Made by a program: the position numbers and the translations under genes. Source: Chrysophaeum taylorii (taxonomy: Eukaryota > Sar > Pelagophyceae > Pelagomonadales > Pelagomonadaceae). Taken from it: a stretch of 64,000 nt of DNA. Of the stretch, positions 9,161 to 18,819 are shown one piece after another. Position 1 is the first letter of the stretch; each line of letters starts with the position of its first letter. Location: contig JAQMWT010000400.1 in NCBI GenBank assembly GCA_029834535.1, positions 1 to 64,000 of the forward strand, given 5' to 3'. The notes under the pieces are model-generated. The model made no database searches. It was not told the origin of the DNA and saw only the letters and a list, made by a program, of their open reading frames with translations.

Positions 9161-10942
9161 ATGGAATGGAGGTGCCTAGAGTGCGGGTTGAAGATTCCCC
9201 GGGAATGTCCGCGGTGCGCGTGCGGGCGGCGCAAGCCGTCGGCGGCGGAAGTGGTCGTCGCGACAGTGGCGACGCCCCCAAAGACGGAGGCGCGGCACCG
9301 ACGGCAATCGTCGATATCGCGGCTGTCCATCGCGATCGCCGCGCTCGTCTGGGGCGAGGAGGCGGAAGAAGAAAAAGTTGAGGTGAGGGCGCCGACGCGG
9401 TGTTCTCGGCGCCGCGAAAAAGGTGCTGCTGCTTCTCGCGAGAAGAGAAAAAGGAAGTACGACATCAAGGCGAGGACGTCGTCCGCGGCTCGTCTGACGT
9501 TCGGCCAATCGGCGCGACAACGCGACGTGAACAACAACACGCAGTCGACCCTGGACGCGTTAGAAACCCTCCTGGACGACAAGACGGGGAACAGCGAGGT
9601 AGGGGCGAATTATCTTCGACGATTGGTGACGCCTGATCTCGGCGGCGAGGAAGGTCTGGAAGGTTCGGCGCGATCGGCGTTCGAGCCCGGCGAAGTCAAC
9701 CGCATTTTGCTCGAGACGACCGGAAAGCCGCCCCAAGACAGGACGGCGAGGGACCTCGCCATCGTGAACCACCATTTGGGATGGCATCCCTTTTTCAACG
9801 TCGGTCGCGGCAACCTCAAGCCGCGAATCATCCGGAGCGTGACGCTCGTGTCGCCGGAACAGTACGGCGTCGTCGTGCTCCAGGGTGATTTGGCCGACGC
9901 GGCGTTTATCGTGTATTCCGGAAAGCTCGCCGTGCACGTCAAGGCATCGCCCCCGAAAAAGACGCTCAAGCGAAAGCCACTCGCGACCGAGGTTTCCGAG
10001 TACCATCGAGAAGCCGAAGATAAAGTCGGCGCGAAAGTCGCGACGCTCGAACAAGGAAATGCGTTTGGAGAAAACGGACTCGACCCGAGGAGGGGTCGGC
10101 GGAACGCGACGGTTGTGGCGATCTGCGAAGGGACGCATCTATTTTGCATAAAGCGCGACGACGTCGTCGTTCCGAAAAAATTATTAAAAAGTAACCGAGC
10201 GGCGACGTCCTTCGAGGGCGCGCCGCACGATGGTTTGGTCGACGTGCTGCGGACGCCCGCGGCCGAGCGGACCGAAGACCAGATCGACATCGTGATGCAC
10301 CACTGCTCGTGGCAGCCCTTCTTCAGCACGCTCGAACCGACCCTCGCGAGCGTCGCGTGTCGGCACCTGCGACTCTTAGAATTTCCGGGCGACCGCGCCG
10401 TAGTACTCCAAGGTGATGTCGCGGACTGCTACTTTATCGTCTACGACGGCCAGGCCGAAGTCTACGTTTCGAAGGACGAAAAGGAGCTCCATCGATGGAA
10501 AGGATTGAGCTTGTGGTCGAACGACCCAAAAAACGAGACTGTTCGCTTGCCGCTCGATATCGCGGGAGACAAGGTCTTCATGCTTCAGCAGGGCATGGCC
10601 TTTGGCGAGAGTGGATTAGACCCCGCTGGCCCAAAGCGACGCACGGCGACCGTCGTCTCGGCCGCGACCCGCGACACTTCCTTGATGCTGCTGGCCCTCT
10701 ACCGCGAAGACGTCAGAGTCGACCCGGCGCCGCGACCGCGCCAACGGTCCTCCTTCGTGTCCGTGTTGCGCGCCGCGAAGCGGGCTAGAGACAAGGAGTT
10801 GGTGGGGGGGGACGAGGCCCCAAAGTACTCCCAGCATCGCAAGGTCGTGCTCGACCGGAGCAACAAACGGCCACCCTCGCGCCGGAAGAAGAAGGTCGAC
10901 GTCGCGCGCAAGATCGACGAGGAGATCAACCCCAGCTGCTGA
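9161..10942 (+). CDS. Protein with tandem cyclic-nucleotide-binding domains and N-terminal Cys cluster
   Basis: 593 aa. I chose the ATG at 9161 because the zinc-ribbon-like cluster starts at once after it (C5, C8, C16, C19, C21). An in-frame ATG at 9050 would add 37 unremarkable residues. Residues about 200-320 and 378-510 are two cyclic-nucleotide-monophosphate-binding domains: VVLQGDLADAAFIVYSG and VVLQGDVADCYFIVYDG in the beta-roll, then FGENGL...RRNATV and FGESGL...RRTATV in the phosphate-binding cassette, with the phosphate-contacting Arg kept in both. Each domain is preceded by an RT-x-D...HH-x-x-W-x-PFF helix, so the whole unit of about 175 aa has duplicated. No kinase or channel segment is present, unlike PKA-R (which has a dimerisation domain) or CNG channels. 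The role is probably cAMP/cGMP sensing; the partner is unknown. Confidence 0.85.
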   Translation: MEWRCLECGLKIPRECPRCACGRRKPSAAEVVVATVATPPKTEARHRRQSSISRLSIAIAALVWGEEAEEEKVEVRAPTRCSRRREKGAAASREKRKRKYDIKARTSSAARLTFGQSARQRDVNNNTQSTLDALETLLDDKTGNSEVGANYLRRLVTPDLGGEEGLEGSARSAFEPGEVNRILLETTGKPPQDRTARDLAIVNHHLGWHPFFNVGRGNLKPRIIRSVTLVSPEQYGVVVLQGDLADAAFIVYSGKLAVHVKASPPKKTLKRKPLATEVSEYHREAEDKVGAKVATLEQGNAFGENGLDPRRGRRNATVVAICEGTHLFCIKRDDVVVPKKLLKSNRAATSFEGAPHDGLVDVLRTPAAERTEDQIDIVMHHCSWQPFFSTLEPTLASVACRHLRLLEFPGDRAVVLQGDVADCYFIVYDGQAEVYVSKDEKELHRWKGLSLWSNDPKNETVRLPLDIAGDKVFMLQQGMAFGESGLDPAGPKRRTATVVSAATRDTSLMLLALYREDVRVDPAPRPRQRSSFVSVLRAAKRARDKELVGGDEAPKYSQHRKVVLDRSNKRPPSRRKKKVDVARKIDEEINPSC

Positions 10943-11086
10943 CGATTATCTATCATAAGTTGAGCGTGGTGGTGCATCAAAAAGGACACGAGTCCGGCCG
11001 AGATAGATCGATCATCATGGAGGTGGACTTCTCCTTGGCCCGTATATATACGACGACGACGACGACGACGACGACTTTTTCCTCCT

Positions 11087-11788
11087 TCAACCAGTCTCCT
11101 CTCCAGAAGAAGACGAAGAAGAAGAAGAAGAAGCTAGGGTGGCGAGGACCGTGAGGAGGAGCACCTGCAAGGCGAAGCGGACATAGTGGAAGGTGAGGGG
11201 GAGCGGGCCGGGGGGGGGGATGCCAACCATCTCCGCGCCGTGCGTATACATATAAATGTTGGCGGGCGTGACGCACAAGACCAACGCGAACAACGCGACG
11301 CTCGCGAGCGGCGCGAGCTTGGCCACCGCAGTGTCAGGCGCGATCTCCTTGGCCAGACCGCCGATAAAGAGCCCGGCGCCGCCAAGGATCTCGGCAGCGC
11401 CGGTCCATCGGACGTGAAATTCGGGCGACCCCGGCAAGTTCCAGAACCCCCAGGTCCCCCGGGGCGGGTATATCCCCAAGTAAGCATCCTCCGCCGTGAA
11501 ATGGGAGACGCCAATCACCGCGAAGATGGCGCCGATTAGAAAGAATGTCCGCGTCCATTGGCGAAAGGCTTCGATTTGCTTCAACGATTCGACGCCGCGG
11601 GTAGCCAGGACGGTCGACGCGCCGAGCCCAGCGTACACAGACGCGAACACGGCAGCCTGCTCGGCGAGGGGAAGCGCGTCGATACCGGAGGGCGCGACCC
11701 TCCTTAACAGCCCAACCCGCTTCGCTGGAACGAGGTGTTGCTGCGAGACAAAGGCCGCAGCCGACGACGCCACCACCCAGAACAACAT
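11087..11788 (-). CDS. DoxX-like small membrane protein with plastid-type presequence
   Basis: 233 aa from the ATG at 11788; an upstream in-frame ATG at 11836 would add 16 residues in front of the signal peptide. The N-terminus MLFWVVASSAAAFVSQQ is a signal peptide ending in an Ala-Phe motif followed by a basic stretch (PAKRVGLLRRVAP), as in bipartite plastid presequences of complex-plastid algae. Four hydrophobic segments follow. Motifs such as YLGIYPPRG, HVRWTGAAEILGG and CVTPANIYMYTHGA match the DoxX-like family, membrane proteins of about 120-150 aa linked to quinone or thiol redox in bacteria. The C-terminus is a run of serines. It is convergent with the upstream cyclic-nucleotide-binding gene (144 bp apart). 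Confidence 0.75.
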   Translation of the reverse strand: MLFWVVASSAAAFVSQQHLVPAKRVGLLRRVAPSGIDALPLAEQAAVFASVYAGLGASTVLATRGVESLKQIEAFRQWTRTFFLIGAIFAVIGVSHFTAEDAYLGIYPPRGTWGFWNLPGSPEFHVRWTGAAEILGGAGLFIGGLAKEIAPDTAVAKLAPLASVALFALVLCVTPANIYMYTHGAEMVGIPPPGPLPLTFHYVRFALQVLLLTVLATLASSSSSSSSSGEETG

Positions 11789-11953
11789 ATCAACAATAAA
11801 TAACCCTTGGGCTGGTTGATGGGGTTTCGGTACCACTCTCCAGCCGCCGCCGCCGATCTGCCCGAGCGAAAGTCGACATCTAGATTAAGGTGTATATTAA
11901 GGCTCCTCAACCGCGAGCGAAGTAGAAGAAGAGGAAGAAGGGTACATCATAAG

Positions 11954-12634
11954 CTAGCGCTGGGGGGGCGCCTTGTTTTTCTTCTTCTTTTTCTTTTCCT
12001 CCTCCTTTTTCTTCTTGGCGAGGGCATCGGAGCGCGCCTTGGCCTCCTTGACGGCCTCGGCCGAGAGTGGCCCAGACCCAGTATCCTTTTTCTTGAGGCG
12101 GCTCTTCATGACCTCCTTGATGTCCTTCGGCGGCTGCTGCGGCGGAGGTTCCGGCGCCACGGGGTCGTCGGATTGAGGTGTGTCCTCTTTGGGGCGGCGG
12201 AGCTTTTTCTTCTTCTTCTTCTTCTCATCCTTGTCCACCTCGTCCTCCTGTGCGTCCTGCGGTTCCGGCTGTTCCGGTTCCGGCTGTTCCGGTTCCGGTG
12301 GCGCCGGAACAAACCCCTCGGCCGCGAGGAGTTCATCCAGGGACTCGAGCTCTTTCTGCTTGAGCTCCTTGCGCTCCTTCTTGGACATTTGCTCGATGGG
12401 CTTGGCCTTGGGCACCTCGGTCTCGACAATTACCTCGGTCGCGACCACGCCGGGGACGGGCTCCTCTTCCGCGGGCTCCTCCTCCTCCTCCGCGGGCTCG
12501 TCCTCCTCCTCCTCATCGTCCTCCTCATCCCCCTCCTCAGACTGGGCGTCAGAGTGCTCGACACGCTCATCGTCGTCCGAGTCCTCATCTGCCCAGTTGA
12601 TCGTCGACTTCTTCTTCGCAAACGGAAAGCTCAT
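11954..12634 (-). CDS. Acidic, Lys-rich low-complexity protein
   Basis: 226 aa. After MSFPFAKKKSTINWADEDSD comes a long Glu/Asp-rich stretch (to about residue 60), then a predicted helix MSKKERKELKQKELESLDE (about residues 83-101), Pro/Glu repeats (PEPEQPEPEQPEP) and two poly-Lys segments, the last near the C-terminus. The motif SKKERKELKQKELESLDELL recalls helices of nucleic-acid- or ribosome-associated eukaryotic proteins, but I cannot name a family. The ATG at 12634 gives a clean N-terminus. It lies on the same strand as the DoxX-like gene, 165 bp upstream of it. Confidence 0.6.
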   Translation of the reverse strand: MSFPFAKKKSTINWADEDSDDDERVEHSDAQSEEGDEEDDEEEEDEPAEEEEEPAEEEPVPGVVATEVIVETEVPKAKPIEQMSKKERKELKQKELESLDELLAAEGFVPAPPEPEQPEPEQPEPQDAQEDEVDKDEKKKKKKKLRRPKEDTPQSDDPVAPEPPPQQPPKDIKEVMKSRLKKKDTGSGPLSAEAVKEAKARSDALAKKKKEEEKKKKKKNKAPPQR

Positions 12635-12746
12635 AAACTAACTCCACCTCGGCGACACTTCCTGTCGCTAACCCCTCGCGCACTTTGAAGACGTATCTTG
12701 TTTGTAGAAATTATTAATCTTGCAACACCCATGCTGCTTGCACCCT

Positions 12747-12778
12747 AATTAATTAATTAATTAATTAATTAATTGATT
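12747..12778. repeat. (TTAA/AATT)n microsatellite
   Basis: About eight copies of TAAT/ATTA in a row, upstream of the acidic-protein gene. Confidence 0.85.
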
Positions 12779-12875
12779 GCCCCGCATACGTACTTGTCAT
12801 CTATGTCTATCCCACGAATCAGGGTTTAGGATCACGTCGACACGGTCGTCTTGTCACAATGGACTTGTTTCGAAG

Positions 12876-12910
12876 GGTCAGTCAGTCAGTCAGTCAGTCA
12901 GTCAGTCAGG
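12876..12910. repeat. (GTCA)n microsatellite overlapping a stop codon
   Basis: About eight GTCA units. The TGA stop of the minus-strand lectin-like gene (12906-12908) lies within the array, so length changes could alter that protein's C-terminus. Confidence 0.8.
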
Positions 12911-15163
12911 CGCACGGTCTGGGGGCGTCACCCACCACGGTGAGCTGATAAAGGCCATCGATTTCGGTCGTCGTGAGAGCTGTACTGAAGACAAGGACAT
13001 CGTCGATGGCGCCGACCCATCCTAGCAAGGTGCGGGTGGGTGTGCCGCCATCGATGTGCCCAATGACCAGGTCATCGTAGGGACCGCTCGCGAGCTGCGG
13101 CGACGCGTACGTCCCCAATAAGGCGCCATCGACGTGGATCCACACGTCGACGCCGTCGTAGCCGCCGCAAAAGAAGTGCCAGGCGCTAGGATTGGGCACG
13201 TCTTGGTCCCGAAATTGTTCGTTGCAATCTTGAAGGATGCCGCCGACGAACGACATCAGGCCGTCGGCTCGGTTAAAGCGGAGCTTGAACCTGCTGCACG
13301 TCTCGTCGTCTCGCAAGTTCCCCGTGTCTCCCGTGTTGAATAGCGCGGTCCATAACTTGTCGGACTCGTCAGCCCGAGCCCACGCGCAGTAAGTCCTCGG
13401 CTCAGCTCCACCGGCAGCGAGGCCATCGCACCTGCGAGAAAGTTTTGCTTTATTTTTTTTTTGCGCGACGCTCACTCGACGTTGCTAAGGCCGTCGAAGA
13501 GGAGTGCGCCTGCCTGGTTGCCGAACCGGTCGGTGGTCGGCGTAGCACCTCGGACCGTGCAGTTCTGGGCATAGCCAGTTGCGTCGACGGCCAAACCATC
13601 TTCGAACGGGTAGTACGCGACCCACGACGTCGCGTCGATAAGGCAATCGTGCGCTCCAATAATGGAAGGCGGCCAAGTTGGCACGGCGGCTGGCGCCAGG
13701 GAGATCGTCGAAGGCGAAAGCGAGCCTGCTGATGGCGCAGACTCCGCTGTTCCGGTCGGCTCGGCAGGGCTCGAAAAAAACTGAGGTGCCAAAGTCGGCC
13801 GCGAGCTGGTGCACTCGAAGCGGACAGCTTGGTTTTGTGGCCACGTCATAAAGGCGCCGCCGCCGCCGCCGCCAAAGCCGTCGACGGTGGTGACGGGGTA
13901 GGCATCACCCGTCGACGCGGATTCGATGCCGGCAACTCCCGAAACGTTGACGAGGACATCGTCATAATAGGCATTCAAACCATCATCATCGAAAAAGCGG
14001 GAAACCCCGGTACCCCAGCGGATCTCGATGTCACCGGAGGAGAAGAGTTCGGCTTGGAAGTTGGCGTCGGTAGAAGCGTAAAAGAGTCCTTCGAACGTGC
14101 TGAGGTTGACCTCCCAACTGAGAATGATCGAGGAGGCAGTGGTGAGCGCGTAGACGCGCTCGGTAGCATCATTTCTGAGGTCCCAGTCCGCGTGAGCGAC
14201 CGCGATCCGGGTATACTTTGAACCGTCGACCAACGCGACGTCCAAGCTCGGATACGGACCGGTCCCAAAATTTATGTTGCCGTTCGTTCCCACGACGATC
14301 TCCGCGTAGGATGCGCCAAAGAATGGAAAGCCCCCGGGAAAGACAGCTTTCGGCAGCGGGACGGTCACGAGATGATCGTCTTCCAAATACAATATCACCT
14401 CGCTCGCTTCTTCTTGGTTGACGAACTCAAAGTTACTGCTCGTTTCTCGCGTTTCGATCGCACCGTCGCACGTTCTTGTCGTCGGAGCGAGGGTCGTCGA
14501 CGGTGCGGCGGTCGCGGAGTCGTCGCTTTCGCAGGTGAAGCGGACGCCCTCAAACTCGGGCCAAGAGGAGAATGCGCCACCTGACGACGTGCCCGCGACC
14601 GAGGTGACGGGGTAAGCGTTCGTCCCAGCCTTTTCGATACCCGCGCGCGTCGCCTCCCAGGGATCTTGGACGAGCCTCCCCTCGCCCCATCGTATCTCGA
14701 TGTCGCCAGAAGGAAACAGTTCGGCTTGAAAGTCAAAATCGACCAAAGCTGCAACAGCCCAACTCACTATAAACGACCCTCCCGCGTCGAGCACGTCGAC
14801 GGCCTCGGCGGCACGCAAGTTCGAGTACATTGCACTGTGCGCGACGGCGATGCGAGTGAACTCTGTGCCGTCGATTGGATTCGTGTCGAAGAAGGGTATC
14901 CTCGTTGCGGGGTCCAAGTTTATGTTACCGTTGGTTCCGACCGTGATACCAGTATACCTCGATCCCAAAAACGGAAACCCATCGGGGAACGTCGTCGCAG
15001 GCAGCGAAACCGTGACCACCGTTGGCTCATCAAAGGCGTCGTCGATCGATATGATTCTGGTCCCGCCGTCGATGACAGCGAAGCCGCTCAGCGGAGGGCC
15101 TTGGACGCACACCGCCGATGTGTGTGCGACAAGCACAAACCACCGCCGCATCAAAATCAACAT
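12906..15163 (-). CDS. Secreted protein: two NIDO-like beta repeats plus LamG-type domain (one intron)
   Basis: 737 aa from two exons, 13476-15163 and 12906-13431 (minus). A signal peptide (MRRWFVLVAHTSAVCVQG) opens the protein. Two units of about 190 aa (about 30-215 and 245-455) each carry FP(F/D)GFPF(L/F)G...GTNGNIN(L/F), TRIAVAHSxxxxNLR/DLR and FQAELF(P/S)SGDIEIRWG; this resembles NIDO or choice-of-anchor-type beta-sandwiches. A Pro/Ser linker follows, then a concanavalin/LamG-type domain (about 515-735) with YYPFEDGLAVDATG and WHFFCGGYDGVDVWIHVDG. The LamG domain is interrupted by the intron; splicing keeps the frame (GA|G TGC). Probably cell-surface or extracellular adhesion. Exact ligands are unknown. 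Confidence 0.8.
13432..13475 (-). other. 44-bp spliceosomal intron
   Basis: On the minus strand the sequence starts GTGAGCGTCG, contains an A/T-rich middle (a run of A and AATAAAGCAAAAC) and ends TCTCGCAG. Removing it joins two frames inside one LamG-type domain (LSNVE then CDGLAAGG). Without splicing, translation would stop at the TGA of GTGAGC. It is very short but has canonical GT-AG ends. Confidence 0.8.
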
Positions 15164-15464
15164 ACTTCCCTTCCCTTCCCTTCCCTTCTCTTCCTTTCAA
15201 CGGGCGCCCGCGGTGGTGGTGGCGGCGGCGGCGGCGACCGCGAGACGATGTAGAGACGCTCGATAGCAACAGAACGAACGTTTCTGACTCATCACACGTC
15301 CTGGAGTTTTCGCGGCGGATTCTTTCTTTCCTCCTACATAGACTCTCTTTGATGAATCTATTAATAATGTTCAGACGGTTGGTCTTCTTCTTATATGGTG
15401 GTTGGTGATTCTCAGATTCACTAAAAAAAGTCATTTTTGGTTGAAAAAGTGGTTGAACATCGTT

Positions 15465-15702
15465 CGCAGTGGGTTTTATGGGATATATGGCCGGGGGGCT
15501 CGGACGGAAAAGTTAGCGACGAGTTGGTCGTCGGTCACATCGCGTTCTCCGCGCCGCATGGCGACAAGCCTGATCATTACTCCCCGCCGACTCACCTTTC
15601 GTCGCCCCTCGTCTACACACCCGGTGACTCTTATCCCAGCGCCACGGCGCTGGGATTTGCCTACGCCCCATGCAGCACCGGGCTCTGGCCTGTAGTTAAT
15701 TA
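15465..15702 (+). mobile_element. SINE-like element, divergent 5'-truncated copy
   Basis: It aligns with the 3' two-thirds of the SINE-like family: CGCAGTGGG...ATGGCCGGGGGGC, then the GACGAGTTGGTCGTC block, and finally GGCCTGTAGTTAATTAG in place of the GTTA tail. It has many substitutions and a small extra segment (around 15640-15665) with the palindrome CCCAGCGCCACGGCGCTGGG. It looks older than the copies at 1973 and 42702. No target-site duplication is evident. Confidence 0.6.
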
Positions 15703-15989
15703 GTCCGTTCGTCAGTAATAAATGGCACTGCTAGACGTTTATTCGTCAGCCATGAGCCAGTATACTGTATGCATCCATAAACTCCGGGTGTTCGGGACAG
15801 AACCCGCCGTTCAAAGAAAGCGAGAAAAATAAACCTCGGCATGTCGGATGGCACTAGGGGGGGGGGTGAAGGTGGAGGAGACTATATATAAAGGTCCTCG
15901 CAATTTGAAGTTTGCGGGGGCTCTCTCGGAGGATCGCAGGAGGTGGGGCTCGAAGCATCGGCCAGCTGGTTGTGAGGTGCGGTGTCGGC

Positions 15990-16295
15990 ACCTTCGACAG
16001 GAGGCGCACCAGGAGGAGAGTGGAGTGGAGGAGAGGAGAGCATCGCATCTTTGCTTCCGAAGGAGGCGGTTCCAGGGCATGCGGGTAACGTGGCCTCCCC
16101 AGCGGAGCTGCCGGCTAGAGATAAAGGTATTGAAAGTCTCCAGGAGTCGGCGCTGAAGAAGGGTTGAAGTTTTGATATGGTGCTTCTGGAGTCGCCATTG
16201 TGTAACGAGGCACATCATCACGCGTGCGCAGTGTGGGTGAGAACATCGTCGTCGGCGATTAGAGATGATTTCGATTAGGCACCATGATTCCGTAA
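15990..16295 (-). mobile_element. LINE C-terminal relic
   Basis: The minus-strand translation contains ESWCLIEI...CARVM and later SSRQLRWGGHVTRMPWNRL. These match ESWCLTEV...CARVM and TRRQLRWAGHVARMPFSRL in the LINE at 25987-27526. The region between and after is diverged and no 3' tail is recognisable. It is an old fragment of the same or a sister family. Confidence 0.7.
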
Positions 16296-16299
16296 GGAG

Positions 16300-16879
16300 G
16301 AGGAGGAGGAAGAGAATGGTGGAGAAGTGGCAGTCTGCGTACATAGAGTTCGCTTGGGTTGATCGAGGACGTCTCTCGAAGCGAAAAACGTAATGACGGA
16401 AGCCACTGCCTTCTTCAGTTGCACGAGTAGACGTAATCACTACCTTGACGAGAGAGTATCGAGACCAGATAATCGTACGAAGGGCCGGAATACGACGGTC
16501 GTCACCTACGTCTAAATTAGAGAGATCGAGGCACCACCATAGGTGGTCGGATCATTATAGAGAATGTTGTTGGCTTGGGAACGAAAAATATACCTCCTCC
16601 GATTTCGGCTTTTCCGGTGCTTCACGCGTAGGCGTGGAATTCCTAACCTCATCTGGCTGGCAGCAACGCGCTTGATGAGACGCGGCGTCTCCTCACTCAC
16701 GGTGCGACGGTCGGGAAAAGTACGGAAGCGCCGCATCATCTGCGCACTTGGCTATTTCTCTTCGAGTGAGACCTAGGTATCCTCAGCGCTTCTGTCGCGT
16801 CTAGCGTTATTGTAAGGACGAGGTCCAGTCAGGAGGACATCGTCCTGCTTTCTTTCTTTGAAAGAAAGAAAAGAAAGAA

Positions 16880-16931
<52 letters not shown>

Positions 16932-17409
16932 AAACGCATCATGCTCATGGCTCCCGACCTTGACGCCCGTCGTATACAATAGTAGTGTTCAAGGCCACCA
17001 TGCACAGAAGGAAGAGAATCCCGGGGACCGAGGACATACATCGCCCTGCTGATATAGCGCCGGTGATTTATTTATTTCTCCCTTTGTTTCTTTCTTTCTT
17101 TCTTTCTTTATATCTTTCTTTCTTTCTTTGTTTCTTTGTTTTTTTTTAATGCTTTGGAGTTTCACTTCCGAGCACCGAAGAGCAGTTGCCACGCAGTTTC
17201 TCTCTCGCCAGGCAGCCAGCCAGAAAACGGCGAGTACTTACCCTAGGGATCGATCGATCGACCTCGTGGTCTCTGGCGTCAAGGCAGTGAATGTGGTGTT
17301 GCAGCGAGTTCGAGCCGTGCTCAGGTGTCTGCGTGGTGTTCGTGCAGAAGAAGAACAAGCCGTCGGTTGAAGTGAAAGACGCGTATTACTCTGAAGACGA
17401 AGAGGAAGA
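16300..17409. other. Non-coding stretch with microsatellites; no gene recognised
   Basis: No frame shows a recognisable protein. The stretch holds (GAAA)n at 16856-16934 and a (TTTC)n-rich tract at 17085-17155. The end of the stretch has a short frame (17336-17410) reading VFVQKKNKPSVEVKDAYYSE followed by acidic residues. It stops at TGA 17411-17413, overlapping the ATG of the next gene at 17410. It could be a small upstream reading frame, or the end of an unspliced upstream exon. Confidence 0.5.
16856..16934. repeat. (GAAA)n microsatellite
   Basis: About 18 units of GAAA with two early interruptions. A matching TTTC-rich tract on the same strand lies 150 bp downstream (17085-17155); the two could pair as an inverted repeat. 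Confidence 0.9.
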
Positions 17410-17931
17410 ATGATTGGTTGTGCAGTTGATCCGTGCTGCGCGGTGGACGAGGACGAGTTTGACACGCACGAATGCCTCCGGCTATTCGCCGCCGATCGGC
17501 TCGGGGCGCCGGATTACACGCCGAACGACGCGCGGACCAAGGAGCTCTCGAGGGAAGAATTCGACGCGTGGTTCTTTAAGGCGTTGACGCGACAAGGCTG
17601 GCCTATATACAAGTACGGACGGGGCAAGGCCGTCCGACGGTGCCTGCGCCTCGAGGATGGCGCTCTGACCTGGGGTTCGAAGAAAGAAGGCGGTCAGCGG
17701 ATTCTCCTCGATAATGTCATCGAGATCATACGGGACTCTGCGAGTGACGCGCCCCCGGGTACCAATCCCGACGCCATGCTCTGCCTTCTCGTGGCTGACG
17801 GCACCGGACTCAAGATTCTCTGTTACTCCGTCACCGACGCCATCATTCTTACTTTCGGCTTCAAGGGCCTCATCAACGCATTCAAGCACGTCCCCGTTAC
17901 TCGCAAACCCGCATCCCAGGTGGCCCAGTGA
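17410..17931 (+). CDS. PH-like domain protein
   Basis: 173 aa. Residues about 58-165 read like a pleckstrin-homology-type domain: GWPIYKYGRGKAVRRCLRLE, then LTWGSKKEGG, ILLDNVIEIIR, DAMLCLLVADGTGLKILCYS and a final helix GFKGLINAFKHV. The N-terminal 57 residues are acidic and have no domain. PH domains bind phosphoinositides or protein partners at membranes; the basic KYGRGKAVRR strand fits that. The ATG at 17410 overlaps the stop of a short upstream frame, so the true 5' exon structure is uncertain. The gene is followed by an (ACGAA)n tract directly after the stop. Confidence 0.6.
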   Translation: MIGCAVDPCCAVDEDEFDTHECLRLFAADRLGAPDYTPNDARTKELSREEFDAWFFKALTRQGWPIYKYGRGKAVRRCLRLEDGALTWGSKKEGGQRILLDNVIEIIRDSASDAPPGTNPDAMLCLLVADGTGLKILCYSVTDAIILTFGFKGLINAFKHVPVTRKPASQVAQ

Positions 17932-18819
17932 ACGAACGAAACGAAACGAAACGAAACGAAACGAAACGAAACGAAACGAACGACAAGAGCCAACCAAACC
18001 AAACCAGCCCCTCTCTCTGAGAAAAAAAAGAAGTTGTGGTCCCGTGCAAAAAGACTTCTCTTATTCTTCGTCGAAAATATGACGTCACGCTCTCCAGTGA
18101 TCAAAGCTTGATTCTTCAAGCGCAAGCCAATAATAAGTGATAATAATATCCTGTGTGTCCTTGAAGCGCCGCATCAGTCAGTCAGTGGTAAGTGGTAAGC
18201 TAAGCTACTAGGTCATCATCATCATCATCAGTATGTGTGGTGTCCGTAGTACTATTATTGAAGCGTAAATACAACAACGACCGACCTAGCGCCGCCGCAA
18301 GCACCGCCGCCGCGAGCATCATAATAATAAAAGCATGCGTTCCCTCGCCGCCGACAGATTGGCGTCCGTTAAGCACGCGATGTGCCCAACACGCTCTTCC
18401 TCGCTGAACGCCGCGAAGGACCGTCGTATCTAACGTAAATCTGGCACGAGGGAATAATATCACACGACGCAGCGCAGCGCAGCGCACGCACCCGTCAGAT
18501 ACTAGGTAAATGACGAGCGCCGCCGCCGCCGCCGGGGGGCAATTATTGAATTCGAAAGAAGCACCATAATATTAGACGTCGCGGCGATTCAGAACTTGTT
18601 CCAAGATTTGTTGGTAAGTCGCTCGCACGACACCAACACCGTGCCAATATTCGACGACGACGACGACGACATGACATGGGAGTTGGTCGTAAAGGAGAGA
18701 GAGGGACTCGCGCATTATATATAATAATATCGTAAAGAAAGAGCCCACGCGGCGACGGCGGCAAGAGGCTCAACGACGTGCGTGCGCGCGTCGCGTGCAA
18801 AAAAAAAAAAAGAAATCCC
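17932..18819. other. Intergenic stretch with (ACGAA)n; no gene recognised
   Basis: Begins with about ten ACGAA units (17933-17985). It also holds CATCAT and CGACGA trinucleotide runs and a region near 18480-18540 rich in GCCGCC. No coding motif or RNA gene was recognised. It separates two convergent genes. Confidence 0.55.

Noticed and set aside
12811-12840. Short match to the Helitron 5' region (CCCACGAATCAGGGT)
   Set aside because: Only about 25 bp with mismatches, and no flanking similarity. It could be chance or a tiny relic.
16512-16776. Possible upstream extension of the LINE relic at 15990-16295
   Set aside because: No RT block or other LINE motif can be recognised on the minus strand here.
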